Assembly: GCA_963922205.1 (NCBI GenBank)
Contig: CAWUHX010000062.1
Location: forward strand, 620,001-684,000
Direction: 5' to 3'
From: Romanomermis culicivorax
Taxonomy: Eukaryota; Nematoda; Enoplea; Mermithida; Mermithidae
Length of the DNA: 64,000 bases
How positions within the stretch are numbered: position 1 is the stretch's first letter; every line of letters starts with the position of its first letter. Positions 36,979 through 48,139 of the stretch are shown piece after piece. Below the pieces are notes generated by a model, which saw only the letters and a list, made by a program, of their open reading frames with translations, was not told where the DNA came from and made no database searches. Both the position numbers and the translations under genes were made by a program.

Positions 36979-38350
36979 TGTTGGGGATGTACTTACCATA
37001 GCAGTCATCCGACATCTATGCAAAATTGGTGGGCGAAGGTACAATTCAACCAGAAAAAGCATGATTATTCATTCATTATATTTTTGTGTTCTAGGTAGTG
37101 CTTCATACTGGGTACCTGGGTATTTCGGGTACCCGAGTAGACCCGGGTACCTGGGTCAATTTTCTGAATGAAACCTGGGTGCTCTGGGTACCTGGGTATC
37201 AACAAGATATTCTATAAATGGAATGTCCAGTTACAGTGAATGAACATATTTTCCTTTATTAATTCAGTGCAAGTGTGTCAACAAGGTCACTTATGGCTCT
37301 TCAAAAGTCACTGTAGCATATTTTTAATTACAAAAAATCTATGTGTTCTAACAATGCAGCACGAAACAGAAATATAAAAATGTCTCTGAGAAATTATGCC
37401 TGTGAGAAATATTGGTACTCGAGTCGATACAGTATAAGAAAACAATTAAAGTTGAAGAGATACATTATGTATAAGATTGAAGAGGCATAAAAACCAATCA
37501 TGATGAACCGGTAGAGACAACCCAGACCTAGTGGGATATCTATTTTGGAAATGGATTCATCAAATAGTTGTGATGCCTGACCAGGTCACCACAATTTGTT
37601 TAGAAGTGTACAAAATTTTGAAATATTCATTTTCTTCAAACGAAAAAAAAATTTGTTTGAAGAAAATGTGTTATTGGTTTTTCCTAACTTTTGTTTCTTA
37701 ACACTTTGCAAGGCTCATGCCTCAAAATTTATGAGTTTTCTGAAAATTTTCATGGAGTGCATTCATTCACTGACTTTTTAAATACTTGCATATAGAATCT
37801 GGGTAGACGGGTTTACCTTGGTACCTGAAATACCCAGGTAACCCGGGTACCCTAAAGACCAGGTACCCGGGTCCTAAAATTTTGAAAGTGTGAAGCACTA
37901 GTTGTAGGAGAGTCATGTTTATTTTACACCTAGTAAAAACAGAATGCCAAGAGCCCCAACCTCATTTGCATATTATCAATATTATTATGCATTGTTTATC
38001 ACTTATTATTATTCTTGCGCAGGAGGAGGGCCCCGATTCACCAGGAACACGTACCAAGGAAGGATCCAGCCTTTCCAGGATATTACTGTAGTGAGTTCTT
38101 TGTATTTGTGTTAACCTTAAGGAAGCATCTGGGGTGACCCTGATTAGTTTTCGATTGCAAGAGTTAGAGATTCCAGTTACTGATTAGTGACTGAAGGTTT
38201 TGTTTGGTTCTGCTCGACAACTGCTGCACTGTGTTTAACTGATTGAAGCTCCTTTGAGTGACGTATGGTGGTTGGTTAGATACAAGCTGGTAGACGTCTT
38301 TAATTATATTGCTGACATCTTAGGACTTAAGCACTTGTTTAGACACAACA
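36979..38350 (+). mobile_element. diverged solo LTR of the element C family (interrupted by hAT MITE)
   Basis: Begins TGTTGGGGATGT(A)CTTACC and ends TTAGACACAACA. It aligns along its whole length with the element C LTRs (CATCTATGCAAAATTGGTG, CCCCAACCTCATTTGCATATT, GTGAGTTCT, TTAGTGACTGAAGG, GAAGCTCCTTTGAGTGAC, TATTGCTGACATCTT). Without the 805-bp insert it is ~560 bp. The bases TTCC flank both ends (possible 4-bp duplication, weak because the flanks are pyrimidine-rich). No internal region remains, so it is a solo LTR left by recombination. Confidence 0.85.
37096..37900. mobile_element. 805-bp hAT-type MITE inside the solo LTR
   Basis: Terminal inverted repeats TAGTGCTTCA / TGAAGCACTA, flanked by GTTCTAGG (37088-37095) and GTTGTAGG (37901-37908), which match at 7 of 8 positions: an 8-bp target duplication. 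GGGTACC(C/T)GGGTA clusters lie just inside both ends. No transposase, so it depends on a partner element. Confidence 0.88.
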
Positions 38351-39505
38351 TTCCCATTTTTTCTCATTTTCTAATTTTTTCTGCATTTTTTCTTCTTTTC
38401 CAAATTTCTTTTTCCTCCTTTTCAATTTTTTTTTTAATTATTTCTTGTTTCAAATTTTGTTCCTTTTTTACAATTTTTTCTTTTTTTTCTTATTTTCCTG
38501 TTTTTTCTTTTTTTCAAATTTTCCATTTTTATTTTTTCTTATTATTTTCACCAGGTTTTTCCAATCCTTTTTCTTACTTTTTTCCAGTTTTTTTCAAATT
38601 TTTGCCTGTAATTTTCTTTCTTTTCTAACCAATTTGTTTGTTTTTTTTATTTTTCTTCTTTTCCAACTTTCTATTTTTTTCCTTTTTTTGCCAAAATTTT
38701 TTTCCCAGCTTTTCTTCCAATCTTTTCTTCTATTTGAATTCTTTTTCTTCTTTTGTTTTTTTATTTTCTCCCAAATTTTTTCATCTTTTTTTCCTGATTT
38801 TGTTTTTTGTTTTCCAACTTTTTTCCTTGTTCCAATTTTTCTCTTCTTTTTTCTTCATTTTTCTCATCTTTTCTATAATATTGTTTTCTTTTCAACTTTT
38901 TTTCTTTTTTCTCAATTTTGTTTTATTATTGCAAATTTTTCTCTCTTCCCATTTTTTCTCATCATCCAATTTTCCCTACTTTTTCTCCTTCCTTTTCCAA
39001 ACTTTTTTCTTTTTCCTGAATTTCTTACTCAACCTTTCTAATTTGTAATTTTTTCTTATAATTTTTTCTTCTTTCTAGTTTTATTTCCTTTTTTCAATTT
39101 TTTTTCTTCTTTCCATATTTTTTCTTCTTTTCTAATTTTTTCCATTTTTTCCTCTTTTCCCATTTTTCCTTCTTTTCCCATTTCTTCTATATTTTTCAAA
39201 TTTTTTTCTGTTTTTTATATTTTTATTTTTTTCCAATATTTTCCAATCTTTTGGTTTTTTTTAAGTTTTATTGAATTTTTTCTGCAATTTTGCTTCTTTT
39301 CTAACCAATTTGTTTGTTTTTTCCATTTTTTTCTTTTTTTTCCAATTTTCTTTTTCAATTTTTTTCTTCTTTCCAATTTTCTATTTTTATTTTTTTCCTT
39401 TTTTCCAATTTTTTTCCTCTTTTTTTTGATTTTGTTTCTTTTTCCAAATTTTTTCTCCAATTCTTTTTGTTTTTTTTCTATTTTTTATAATTATTTTATT
39501 TTCAG
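38351..39505 (+). repeat. 1.15-kb pyrimidine (T/C) tract, right part
   Basis: Almost continuous T-rich sequence with interspersed C and occasional purines. It creates long apparent Phe/Leu/Ser frames on the plus strand and Lys frames on the minus strand; these are not genes. Confidence 0.9.
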
Positions 39506-40472
39506 GTAATTTTGAAATCGCAAATTATAAGCTGGAGCAGCTACGTGGATTTGAATGTTCATGATTTGAGCAAAAAAGGTTTCATGGCCAAAAATGATAT
39601 GTAAAATGAAGGTATGATAATATTATATTGTTTGAAAAAAAATTGATTGATCTTTTCAATTTTTAGAAATTGTTGCCAAAACTTTAGAGAAATCTACAAA
39701 AAAATGTGAAAGAACCTGAAATATGATTGTCAGAGGCATAAGTTTAGTAAATTTTCTAAAGTGAGCCCTGCTGGATACTCAAGTTCTAAATTTTCCTGTT
39801 AATTATTGGTTGAGTTTCAGAAACTTGATGAAATGAGAACTGCAAGAAGCTACAAATCCCAATAATACAGTATACTTTGCCAGGTGTGAAATAATCGTCA
39901 CATCAGTGTCCCAGCACCACACCATCACCCAACACAGGGCAACAACGCAGCCTGGAAAGTAAGTCCACTGTAGCATTTTTGGAAATTTTCAATTTTGGAA
40001 CCTCAATCGGATTTTATTTACAGTTAACCAAAAATTCTACACTGCATATTGAAAATTTGTTAATTCTGGAAAATTGAGCCGCAGGTTCCACATCACTTTC
40101 TTACTGTATGTTGATTGTTTTTTCAAGTTGATGAAGAAATCAACAATGCAAAGATGATTATATTCACAAAAAATATGGTAAATAAGTGAATCCTAATGTG
40201 TGTGAATTTCAATATCTCACTATAGCTTTTCTACCATATACCTTCAATTCTATTTATTTTCTAGTGGTCAAAAGGGAAAAAGAGGAAAACTTTTCTCACT
40301 ATCATCAATTCTTCCTGTTGATCTATATTTCTCTAGCCCATCATATAAATTTCACCAACATCCCCATGCATATACGGTTCAGTTCCAATGAAGACAATGA
40401 AATGGATGATATGCAAGGTTCATGAAGAAGAAAAATTCTCAGGACAGAAAATTTTTATTTTTGTCATTTTAG
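39506..40472. other. intron-like stretch with one possible exon
   Basis: 39506-39606 lies between TTTTCAG and a GTATGATA donor. One frame reads SQIISWSSYVDLNVHDLSKKGFMAKNDM before a stop. It may be a decayed exon of the downstream gene. The rest is non-coding. Confidence 0.35.
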
Positions 40473-42789
40473 GGGCCATTGATCCGATTGGGCCGGCTGA
40501 GTTATTATCATCAACATCATCATCGTGGTTGACATTGTCATCACCATTGGCACCATCAACACCATTGATGTTTTCATCTTCACTGTCCACCAGTCTACCA
40601 TTGCCATTGACGTCGCACGAAAAATCCGAAATGGCAGGTATGGCCCTTTTTTCAAAAAAAGGAAAAAACAAAAAGTGAAAACCAACAAAAAATAAAATTG
40701 GCAGATGATTTTTGTATATTTCTGGAGTCAAAATTATCAGAATTCAAAAATTCAAAACTTAAAATCAATGGTTTACTGTATTGGAATTAATCAAGTATGT
40801 ATAATTTTTTGATACTGTATCTTACTGTAGTTTTGTCCTTTTATTTCATTCAGAACAAAATGATGACTACACTGATCGATCATTGATGTCAATGCCGCTG
40901 TTGATTTTTTCGCCCACTATTTTATCCATGCCATCCGATGACCTTGTACTGAAGAATGATGATGGTAAACTTTATGGAGAAAAAGAAGTTTTTCTACACT
41001 GGGAAAGAATCTTAAATTATCTAGTTCAGTTTTGAAATTTCTTCTTCATAAAGAATCTGGAAAGTGGGACTTGGCATTGCCTCCACATGCAAAGTTTTCC
41101 TACTTTTCTCAAGAGAAAATTTCTGAGTTAAAATTGTACTGTAAAATAAATGGTAGATTAGGCTAGTTAATGTAGCTGGAATTTGGGATTGAAATTTTGG
41201 ATTTTAGTGGCACTGGCAAAGTGGCACTCGGCAGTACCACCAGCCTTCAAATTTTTGTCCCAGTTCAACGACTTGTGGAAAATAATTTTTTTTCAAAACA
41301 GGTATATGCCAATTGTGTTCGGCATCAGTGGCCATTCCTAAATTTACAGACAATGAATTGATGCAAATGTGCAACAACTAAAATTGGCCAAATCTGGCTG
41401 TTTGCCAAACTGCTAATGTGGAGTGCAGCATTTTCGCCCTCACAAAAATTGCCAAAGGTGCCGTCATGGGGAATTACAATGGAAATATGCTGAAAATAGG
41501 GCGTTTTGACCAAATGGTTGCATTGCTGGTCGATGAAAAAGAAAAAGGTCGAAAAGCTGAGTAGGATTCTTTTTATAAAAAATATTGTAGAATAATTATT
41601 GCATTATGGTATGGTTAGTGTCTCAATTTTTACCTTCAAAAATTACAACTTGAGCACATAATTTGTAGATTTCAAGATGTTGATTTCAAAAAAAATAGTT
41701 TTTTCTCTTAAATACTCAAAATTAATCAAATGCCAACTGATTTTGTGTTGTTGCCTTGACCTTGTGCATTGCCGGTTTAACAGGATGCCCTACAGACCTG
41801 CAGAACCTGGAAGTCTGGGAAAATTTTTAACGACTTGGAAATTTTTTGACTGACCTAGAAATGTCAAAGGTCCTTCAAATTTGGATGGATGGGCCCAATG
41901 TCAATTGAAAATTGGTAAAAATGTTCAAAGTAATGAAGTATTCATTTTATGGACTAATCTCTCTAGACTATTTGTGTTTACCATTGATTTCTTGTGTTTA
42001 GTCAGAAAAGGATTGTGCAGAACCATGTATACTTGATATTGGAAGTTGTGGCTTGTACACTGTCCATGGCGCCTTCCAATCAGGCCATAAAGCAGCTGGC
42101 TGGAGACTGGATTCAATTCTTAATACCGTGTATTATCTGTTTAGAGATAGTCTGGCTGGACATACTGATTTCATAGAAATCACAGGTAAATTATCCTTTT
42201 TACTTTGTTAACTTGTAATTACTGAATTGAGAAACTGAATTGAATTCAGACTCCTCTATATTTGCCAAGAAGTTCTGCAGCCATAGATGGGTAGAAAATG
42301 TTGACATGGTAAAGCAAGCTATCAAAATATTACCAAAGATGGCGCAGTACGTATAACAAGTTGCCAGAAAACCCATTGTGTCATCACTTGGAAAGGTTCA
42401 CTTGGCAGTGGCTGACAAATTTATGGAAGCCAGCTTAGAGTTCTTCAAATCTGTAAGTGTGGTTCGTATTCTATGATTTGAAAACATTTTATCATTTCAT
42501 CAGTCATTTTTAAGGGTGTTTTATTAATAACTTGATCTGTATAAATGAAATTCAATCCAAAAATGTAAACAAGTGATATATTTCTCAAAACTATGTGTGT
42601 AGAATGCCAGAAAATTATTCACTGCTTGTTTGCATCCATACCTAATTTTTGCTCAGCAGAAAAAACTTTTCATTCCAGGTACTTGATACAATCAAACTCT
42701 GGATGAACAATGACAGCAATCATTACATGAGACTGAACAACTGTCAAAGAAAAACAAGCTGCATTAGAGTTAAAGACATTGGAAAATAA
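40473..42789 (+). pseudogene. degenerate multi-exon host-type gene with LDIGSCGLYTVHGAF signature
   Basis: Exons with matching phases are 40473-40637 (Ser/Thr-rich), 40854-40964, 41208-~41280, ~41302-41564, 42002-42185, 42250-42452 and 42679-42789, with AG..GT borders. Exon 42002-42185 reads CILDIGSCGLYTVHGAFQSG..KAAGWRLDSILNTVYYLFRDS. The next exon reads FAKKFCSHRWVENVDMVKQA. Both match my recollection of a large family of uncharacterised, probably hAT-transposase-derived, invertebrate proteins. In-frame TAA codons in the 41302 exon (after MCNN) and the 42250 exon (after AQYV) indicate decay, or exons mis-read by me. The boundary between the 41208 and 41302 exons is unresolved. Role unknown. 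Confidence 0.55.
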
Positions 42790-43163
42790 AAATCATAAAC
42801 TGGACTAAATGGCAAAAGCAGAAAAGACGCATAGTGATATTCAAATAGCTGAATTGAAAAAAGTGTTGTGAATGCTTTAAAATAAAATTCAGAAACGTGT
42901 TTCCTGTATTATCATAAGAAACTTGTCATGTAAAAACATCTTTTACATAAAACGGTCTTTAAAAAACCTGGAAAATCCACATAATCTAACACAGAAAAGT
43001 TAGAATTCTTTTCCAAAAGTGTTGGTAACCCTGGTTTAAATAAGAAACTAATTATCGAATCTTGATTTACGGTAACCAGAGACTGGTTTACTGCTAACAA
43101 TGATGAGGGTTCATATACATGGTACATTTACTAACTATTACCATAAATCTACTTTTTGCACAG

Positions 43164-43266
43164 CTATCAATTGGACTTCGTGTTCGATGGTGTCAAATTC
43201 TCCATCGATGCTACAGCCGAAGACATTTCTATAGGTCGGCTTATCAACCGTCAAACTGATCAATGA
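43164..43266 (+). pseudogene. SET-domain-like exon fragment (KMT5A-like)
   Basis: After a TTTTGCACAG acceptor one frame reads YQLDFVFDGVKFSIDATAED, then ISIGRLINRQTDQ and TGA. The IDAT..GRLIN pattern is that of the SET methyltransferase core, most like the KMT5A group (CIDAT..GRLINH). The usual N-H-S after LI is N-R-Q here, so the catalytic motif is altered. The remainder of a SET domain is not seen nearby. It may be the last exon of a gene whose other exons are unrecognised, or a fragment. Confidence 0.45.
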
Positions 43267-43787
43267 AGTGTTTCAACCACGGCGCTATCGTCATTTTGTT
43301 ACATAATTGTTATGCATAAAAGAGTAAAAATATTTTTGTATTGTTTATGATAGATGTATGTTAAATGATAATTTTCATACTTATCCTTATGCTTGGTGTT
43401 GAAACGAAAAAATTTTTTGTTATATAATAAAAAGCAGCACAAAAATTTGTGTAACGCGTATTGATTCCTCTTTTTATTAAAGAGTTCAACATGTAAGTGG
43501 TCGCTGATAACTTTGTGACGTCAAAAATGGACTAGTTGTCAAAGTACAGTATGATTCTGCATAAATGATATTTCATTATATATAGACTTACAAGATTTTA
43601 TCCACACAGACCAATTTATTACCATTATGACTATCATGACCTGTATAACCAATCAGACAGAATTAGGCCTCTGATTAACTTTTTTGAAAGCCTGGAGGCA
43701 GCACCCATCCTATTGGAGCCCGAGGGGTGCAATCTTTGAGAAACTACCTCTGCTGCTGAAGGAAGTCGTTCAACTCACTATATTTCT
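43267..43787. other. non-coding stretch, nothing recognised
   Basis: A possible polyadenylation signal (ATAATAAAAA near 43425) follows the SET-like exon. No other feature. Confidence 0.4.
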
Positions 43788-44530
43788 TTAAAATTTACAA
43801 TATGATACTGTCTGGTAACATGATACTATCTGGCACGTCTGGTAATTTGATAACATCCGGTGCATCAGCTGTCGACTATCTAGTCTACAATAATTCATTT
43901 TGCTAGTTTTTGCTTTTGTTGGATAGTCGGTTTGTCCTGCATTGTTCTTGAAAATAGGGCCAAGACTAAAATTCTGTAAAACGAGTAAAATACAAAAGAA
44001 GAGTAGGATCCAATGATCTAACAGTTTTAATCGCTGTAAACATAGTAAAACCATTAGATTCTGAAAAGTCTGAGCATAGGATCCAACAATTTTCCTTGCA
44101 AAAATTTTGTAAAACAAGTTAGATTTTAAGGTCAGGACACAAAATTTTACGATCTAACAAGTTTGCTTCTTTTCAAGCGAGTAAACTCGTTAGACCATTA
44201 GATTGTTAGATTTGAAGGATCTGAGCATAGGATCTAACGATCTAACAGACTTACTCACTGGAAAATTAGTAAACCCATTACATTGTTAGATCTTAATTAC
44301 CCGAGCATAAGATCTAACAATCTGGGGTTTTCTCACAGTGAAGCCATTAGATTGTAAGGATTCAAGTATAAAATTTAACAATCTACCGTTTTTACTCACA
44401 AAAATTTGTAAAAACAACTTAGATATTGAAGGCCAGGGCATAAGACCTAACAATCTAACGATTTTTTTAAAACATCCATGAGTCATACGATCTAACAATC
44501 TAAAGGCCCTGTCAGAATAGATTTTTGTAA
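43788..44530. repeat. tandem AT-rich repeat (GATCTAACAATCTAAC units)
   Basis: Units of ~90-110 bp contain AAACCATTAGATT(G/C)T, TCTGAGCATAGGATC and TAACAATCTAAC(A/G)GTTTTACTCAC. The left end (43850-43960, GTCGACTATCTAGTCTACAATAA) matches 28012-28135, so both arrays belong to one repeat family. Confidence 0.75.
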
Positions 44531-44556
44531 TTTTTGCAGCGCCGCCATCAAGTTCC

Positions 44557-44660
44557 AACTGAAACGAAATTTTCGAACAAGCTATGTGTTGAAAAGTTGC
44601 AGCATACTGTTGTTGTAACATATTGTTGCATACTGTGACATCTATACATGTAGTTGAATC
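44557..44660 (+). repeat. dispersed repeat, inverted copy at 63758-63866
   Basis: GTTGCAGCATACTGTTGTT..ACATATTGTTGCATACTGTGACATCTAT recurs as the reverse complement at 63758-63866. Confidence 0.75.
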
Positions 44661-45565
44661 ATATTTTTCACTTGAATGGTGAATTCTGACACTTGTCAAA
44701 TTATTTTACCAAATTGATTACTTAATTTTCAATTAAGATTTACTAAGAAGTTGATCACTTAATTTGCAATGAAGACATTAATGTGTAAAAATTATGAATA
44801 TGCAAAGTAGGTGTAAACATGTTCCTACAGCAAGTGTACTCGCACATTTTGGTTGTGTCTTTATTCCCCCAACGTCTCTTTTCCGCAAATATCCTGATTG
44901 TCCGAAAGTCCATATTCATTGTAGGTCCCGATTCCCCCAATAATAAATAAATTTCGTATTTCCATGAAAAATGCATAAGTCCCTATTCCCTAAACGTCCC
45001 GGTTTCCCGAATACTAGCGAAAGGATGGATCCCCTTTGAATCTGGGTGCTAAACAGCAGGTCCGACCGGACCCAGATCAGATCTGGATCCTGTATATAGC
45101 ACATATGTGAATGAATAATCGTGTATATATATTCAATTTTTCAAAATCAATTTATATAAATTGATATTTCTTAGCAGTTCAAGAGTTATTAATCGTTGGA
45201 ATGAGAAGCAAATTGAAGGAAGAGCCCAAAATCTTTAGACTTGGCTTTTTTTGCAAGCTTCTATCTGCACCATGCAGGAATGATTGATTTTGAATTTTCT
45301 TTTGCACTTTTTATTTTTCGATTTTTTTCGTATTTTACATCTTTTTCGCATTTTTCGTATTTCACATTTGTCGAGACAAGCAATACACATTTTTTGAGAA
45401 GAGCAAAATCCAAAAGTAAAAAAGCAGCACCATACGGCGCTGCGCGGCGAAGTATGACAAGCCACCGCGTAGTACCTCCCCGCGAAGTATGACAGGGCCT
45501 CAACAGTTTTACTCATTTTTTACAAAAGAAAAAAACAAAAAAATACAATTTTTAAATACTTGGGA
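44661..45565. other. non-coding stretch, no gene recognised
   Basis: AT-rich. A short GC-rich patch at 45425-45495 has two GGCGAAGTATGACA-like phrases. Open frames on both strands overlap with no motif. Confidence 0.4.
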
Positions 45566-45732
45566 CACGTTTTTTTCAATGATTCCCTTAGCTTAACCAC
45601 TGTTTTTGGGACACGGTTTTTACTCTTTCGGGGTAAGATTTTGCATCCGTTTTGTAAAAAATTGTACCCCGAAAGAGTAAAAAAAGTGTCCTGAAAACAA
45701 TGATTAAGCATAGGGAATAATTAAAAAACGTG
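45566..45732. repeat. long palindrome (arms ~70 bp, loop 29 bp)
   Basis: The left arm 45566-45635 (CACGTTTTTTTCAATGATTC...CTTTCGGGGTA) is the inverse of the right arm 45665-45732 with scattered mismatches. It carries the GGGACACG/TTCCC phrases of the 28-30 kb repeats. It could be a small fold-back element. Confidence 0.8.
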
Positions 45733-45957
45733 TACTGAGTAGGTAAAAATGTGACTTGAAACAATTTTTTTTTGTGAAAATTTTGTAAAAAATGTGTAAA
45801 ACCATTAGATTGTTAAATTCCATGACCCTCAGGCGTTTTTCAAATTTTTTCGAGAGAAACAGTCATCATTTTTAACATCCAAGTCAGTCAAGGAACATTC
45901 AGGTCCAATTTTACCTGTCACAGATTTTGGCGTACTTTCTACATGGAAGTCAAATTG

Positions 45958-46424
45958 GACCTTTTTAACAATTTTACCCCCACCGTTTTTTTTTTTTTGA
46001 TTTTCAGCTTTTCCTGTGTAAGAAAGAACAGTTGCAACCGGAATCGAACTCAGAATCTGATGTTTCAAAGGCAAGTGTCATATCCACTCGACCACGCAGG
46101 CACAACTAAACAAAACTGAAAATAATGATTTGACGGACCCTTGATACTATTTAAACTAACAACTTCATTTGGAAGAGCCTCAACAGCGCTGTATGCTAAG
46201 TCTAAGCCTAAGGAAAATTTTAAAGGAAAAACAAATGCCTACTCACTAATCACAGAAATCGGTGAAAATCGAAATTATTAAAATAACTCAATAATGCCAT
46301 TTGAAAAAGCAATGATAAACTGAATGAAAGGAAAAAATGTTTACAATTACTCTCAGTGTACACAAAGAACAGGAAAAGCGTGAAAACAAAAAAAAAACGG
46401 TGGGGGCAAAATTGTTAAAAAGAC
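45958..46424. mobile_element. ~470-bp fold-back/MITE element with tRNA-like core
   Basis: Ends are ~60-bp inverted copies: GGACCTTTTTAACAATTTT..CCCCCACCG at the left and CGGTGGGGGCAAAATTGTTAAAAAG at the right, each with a poly-T or poly-A run and an AGCTTTTCCTGT or inverse segment. A tRNA-like segment lies inside. Target duplication not identified. Confidence 0.6.
46031..46107 (-). ncRNA. tRNA-derived (SINE-like) pol III promoter segment
   Basis: On the minus strand a box A match (TGGTCGAGTGG) is followed ~43 bp later by a box B match (GTTCGATTCC), the spacing of an internal tRNA promoter. The T-arm stem does not pair well and no clean anticodon arm forms, so it is not a functional tRNA gene. 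More likely it is a tRNA-derived repeat. Confidence 0.5.
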
Positions 46425-46439
46425 CCGTCAAATTTTACA

Positions 46440-46672
46440 TGTTTGAAGCTTGGGGCATACTTTCTACATGGAAGTAGATTTTTACCAGTTGTAGCCAGTT
46501 GCAGTTTTTACCAGCTTGTAGCTCGAGTGTTTTTTCTTTGTGGAAGTCAAATTTTACACGTTGAAGCCTCGGGCATAGTTTCTAAATGGAAGTAGAATTC
46601 TAAGGGTTGCAGCCTCGGATGTACTTTCTACATGGAAGTAGAATTTTACAGGTTGAAGCTTCGGTTGTACAA
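46440..46672 (+). repeat. ~47-bp minisatellite (TACTTTCTACATGGAAGTAG unit), locus 2
   Basis: Four to five units of CTACATGGAAGTAGAATTTTA with GTTGAAGC(C/T)TCGG. Related to 30050-30235. Confidence 0.75.
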
Positions 46673-47110
46673 TTTCATGTCCCCCCCCTCTAGAGCCAAA
46701 ACGGTAAGAGCTAGAACCTTCGGGTTTTTTGCATAATATCGGGCATAGGGGCAAACTATGGGGTGCCTTTTGTCATTTCGCCTCTATCTGCAAGTGGTGC
46801 TCGGTGGGGCCCCAAAAACAGGTAAAAAACGCACCCTTTTAGGCCCCCCCAGTTCCACCATGCCCAGCAATCGGTGTGCCATATCCAACCTCCATACTTC
46901 GGCCTAAGCATCTTGGGGGTGTAATCTCAAATGCGAATTTTTTTTTCTTTGAAATATGGCCTCAATTCAATTATATGGTTGTCCAAAGTCCCGGAAAAAG
47001 CCAGATTCCCCAATTTTGTTATATAATACTTATGGGTTCAAAAAAATTAGTTTTTGCAGCATAATGCACTACTAATTTTTTAGCCGTTTCAAATAAACCT
47101 GTAGCCTTTT
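46673..47110. repeat. central/head segment, copy 2
   Basis: Direct repeat of ~8925-9350, at roughly 85-90% identity by eye. It is followed, as at locus 2, by a satellite array. Confidence 0.75.
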
Positions 47111-47119
47111 TGGGATTTT

Positions 47120-47990
47120 TGGGCTTCAAAGGTTTTCGACCATTGGGAATTTGATGGACGCGGTCACTTTACAGGAAAAATTATCCCGGGTGTAAACAAG
47201 CATATTTCCGTGATTTTTCAGTGGAGGGAGTTTTCGACTGCGGGGAATTCAATAGACGTCCTCACTTTACACAAATAAATTATCCACGGTGTAAACAAGC
47301 GTACTGCCGTAATTTTCTTGTGGAGGGGATTTTCGACAACGAGGAATTGAATGAATGTGATTACTTTACACCAAAAACTATCCCGTGTGTAAACAAACGT
47401 ATTTTCGTGATTTATTGATGGAAGGGGTTTTCGACCACGGGGAATTTAATGAATGTGATCACTTTACACAAAAACTTATCCCGGTTGTAAACAAACGTAT
47501 TTTCGTGATTTTCTGGTGGACAGGGTTTTCGATCACAGAGAATTTGATGAATGCCATCATCTTATAAAAAAAACTATCGCGGGTGTAAACAAGCGTATTT
47601 TCGTGATTCTTATGAAAGGGGTTTTCGACTACGGGGAATTCAATGGATGTGTCACTTTACAGAAAAAAATTATTCCGGATTTAACCAAGCCTGTTTTCGG
47701 GAGTTTTTTGTGGGAGGGGTTTTCGACCACTGGGAATTTAATGAAAGTGATCACTTTACACATCAATTCATAGTGAGTGTAAACAAATGTATTTCTGTGA
47801 TTTTTGAGGGAAAATGTTTCTGACCATGGGAAATTCAATAGACGGAGTCAGTTTACACGAAAAAAGTCATTTGTGTAAACAAAGGTATTTCTGCGATTTT
47901 TTGGGTTGAAGGATTCTTAACCATGAGGAATTCAATAGATATGGTCACCTTTCAGTATCTTTACACCGTTTTTTAAGTACTATGCAGTTT
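47120..47990 (-). repeat. ~97-bp satellite array, locus 4 (orientation 2)
   Basis: About nine units with CACTTTACACAAA(A/T)A..TATC(C/G)CGGGTGTAAACAA(A/G)CGTATTTTCGTGATTTT and GGGGTTTTCGACCACGGGGAA. Same orientation as locus 2. Confidence 0.85.
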
Positions 47991-48139
47991 ACACATCCTT
48001 TACTTTTGCCGGAAGTGTGAATTCGTTGCTTGAAGTTTTTTTTTATTTTTTTTTTGAAGCCCAGATGACCAAATTTAAGACTTCAATGTGCTTCTATGAA
48101 AGTTTTTGTGCATGGTTGAGGCCCACTAAAAAGAGGTGA

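Noticed and set aside
38445..39048. Long Phe/Leu-rich open frames (198 and 136 aa)
   Set aside because: They arise from the T/C tract; composition is homopolymeric, there are no domains, and overlapping frames are equally open.
39215..39460. Lys-rich minus-strand frame
   Set aside because: Reverse-strand reading of the same pyrimidine tract.
40480..40600. Acidic Asp/Asn-rich minus-strand protein
   Set aside because: Produced by an ATC/CAT-type simple repeat; the plus-strand exon has splice borders in phase with its neighbour.
46031..46107. Functional tRNA gene on the minus strand
   Set aside because: Promoter boxes match but the T-arm and anticodon arm do not pair.
47120..47990. CRISPR-like array
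   Set aside because: Units are contiguous ~97-bp tandem repeats without unrelated spacers, in a eukaryotic context.
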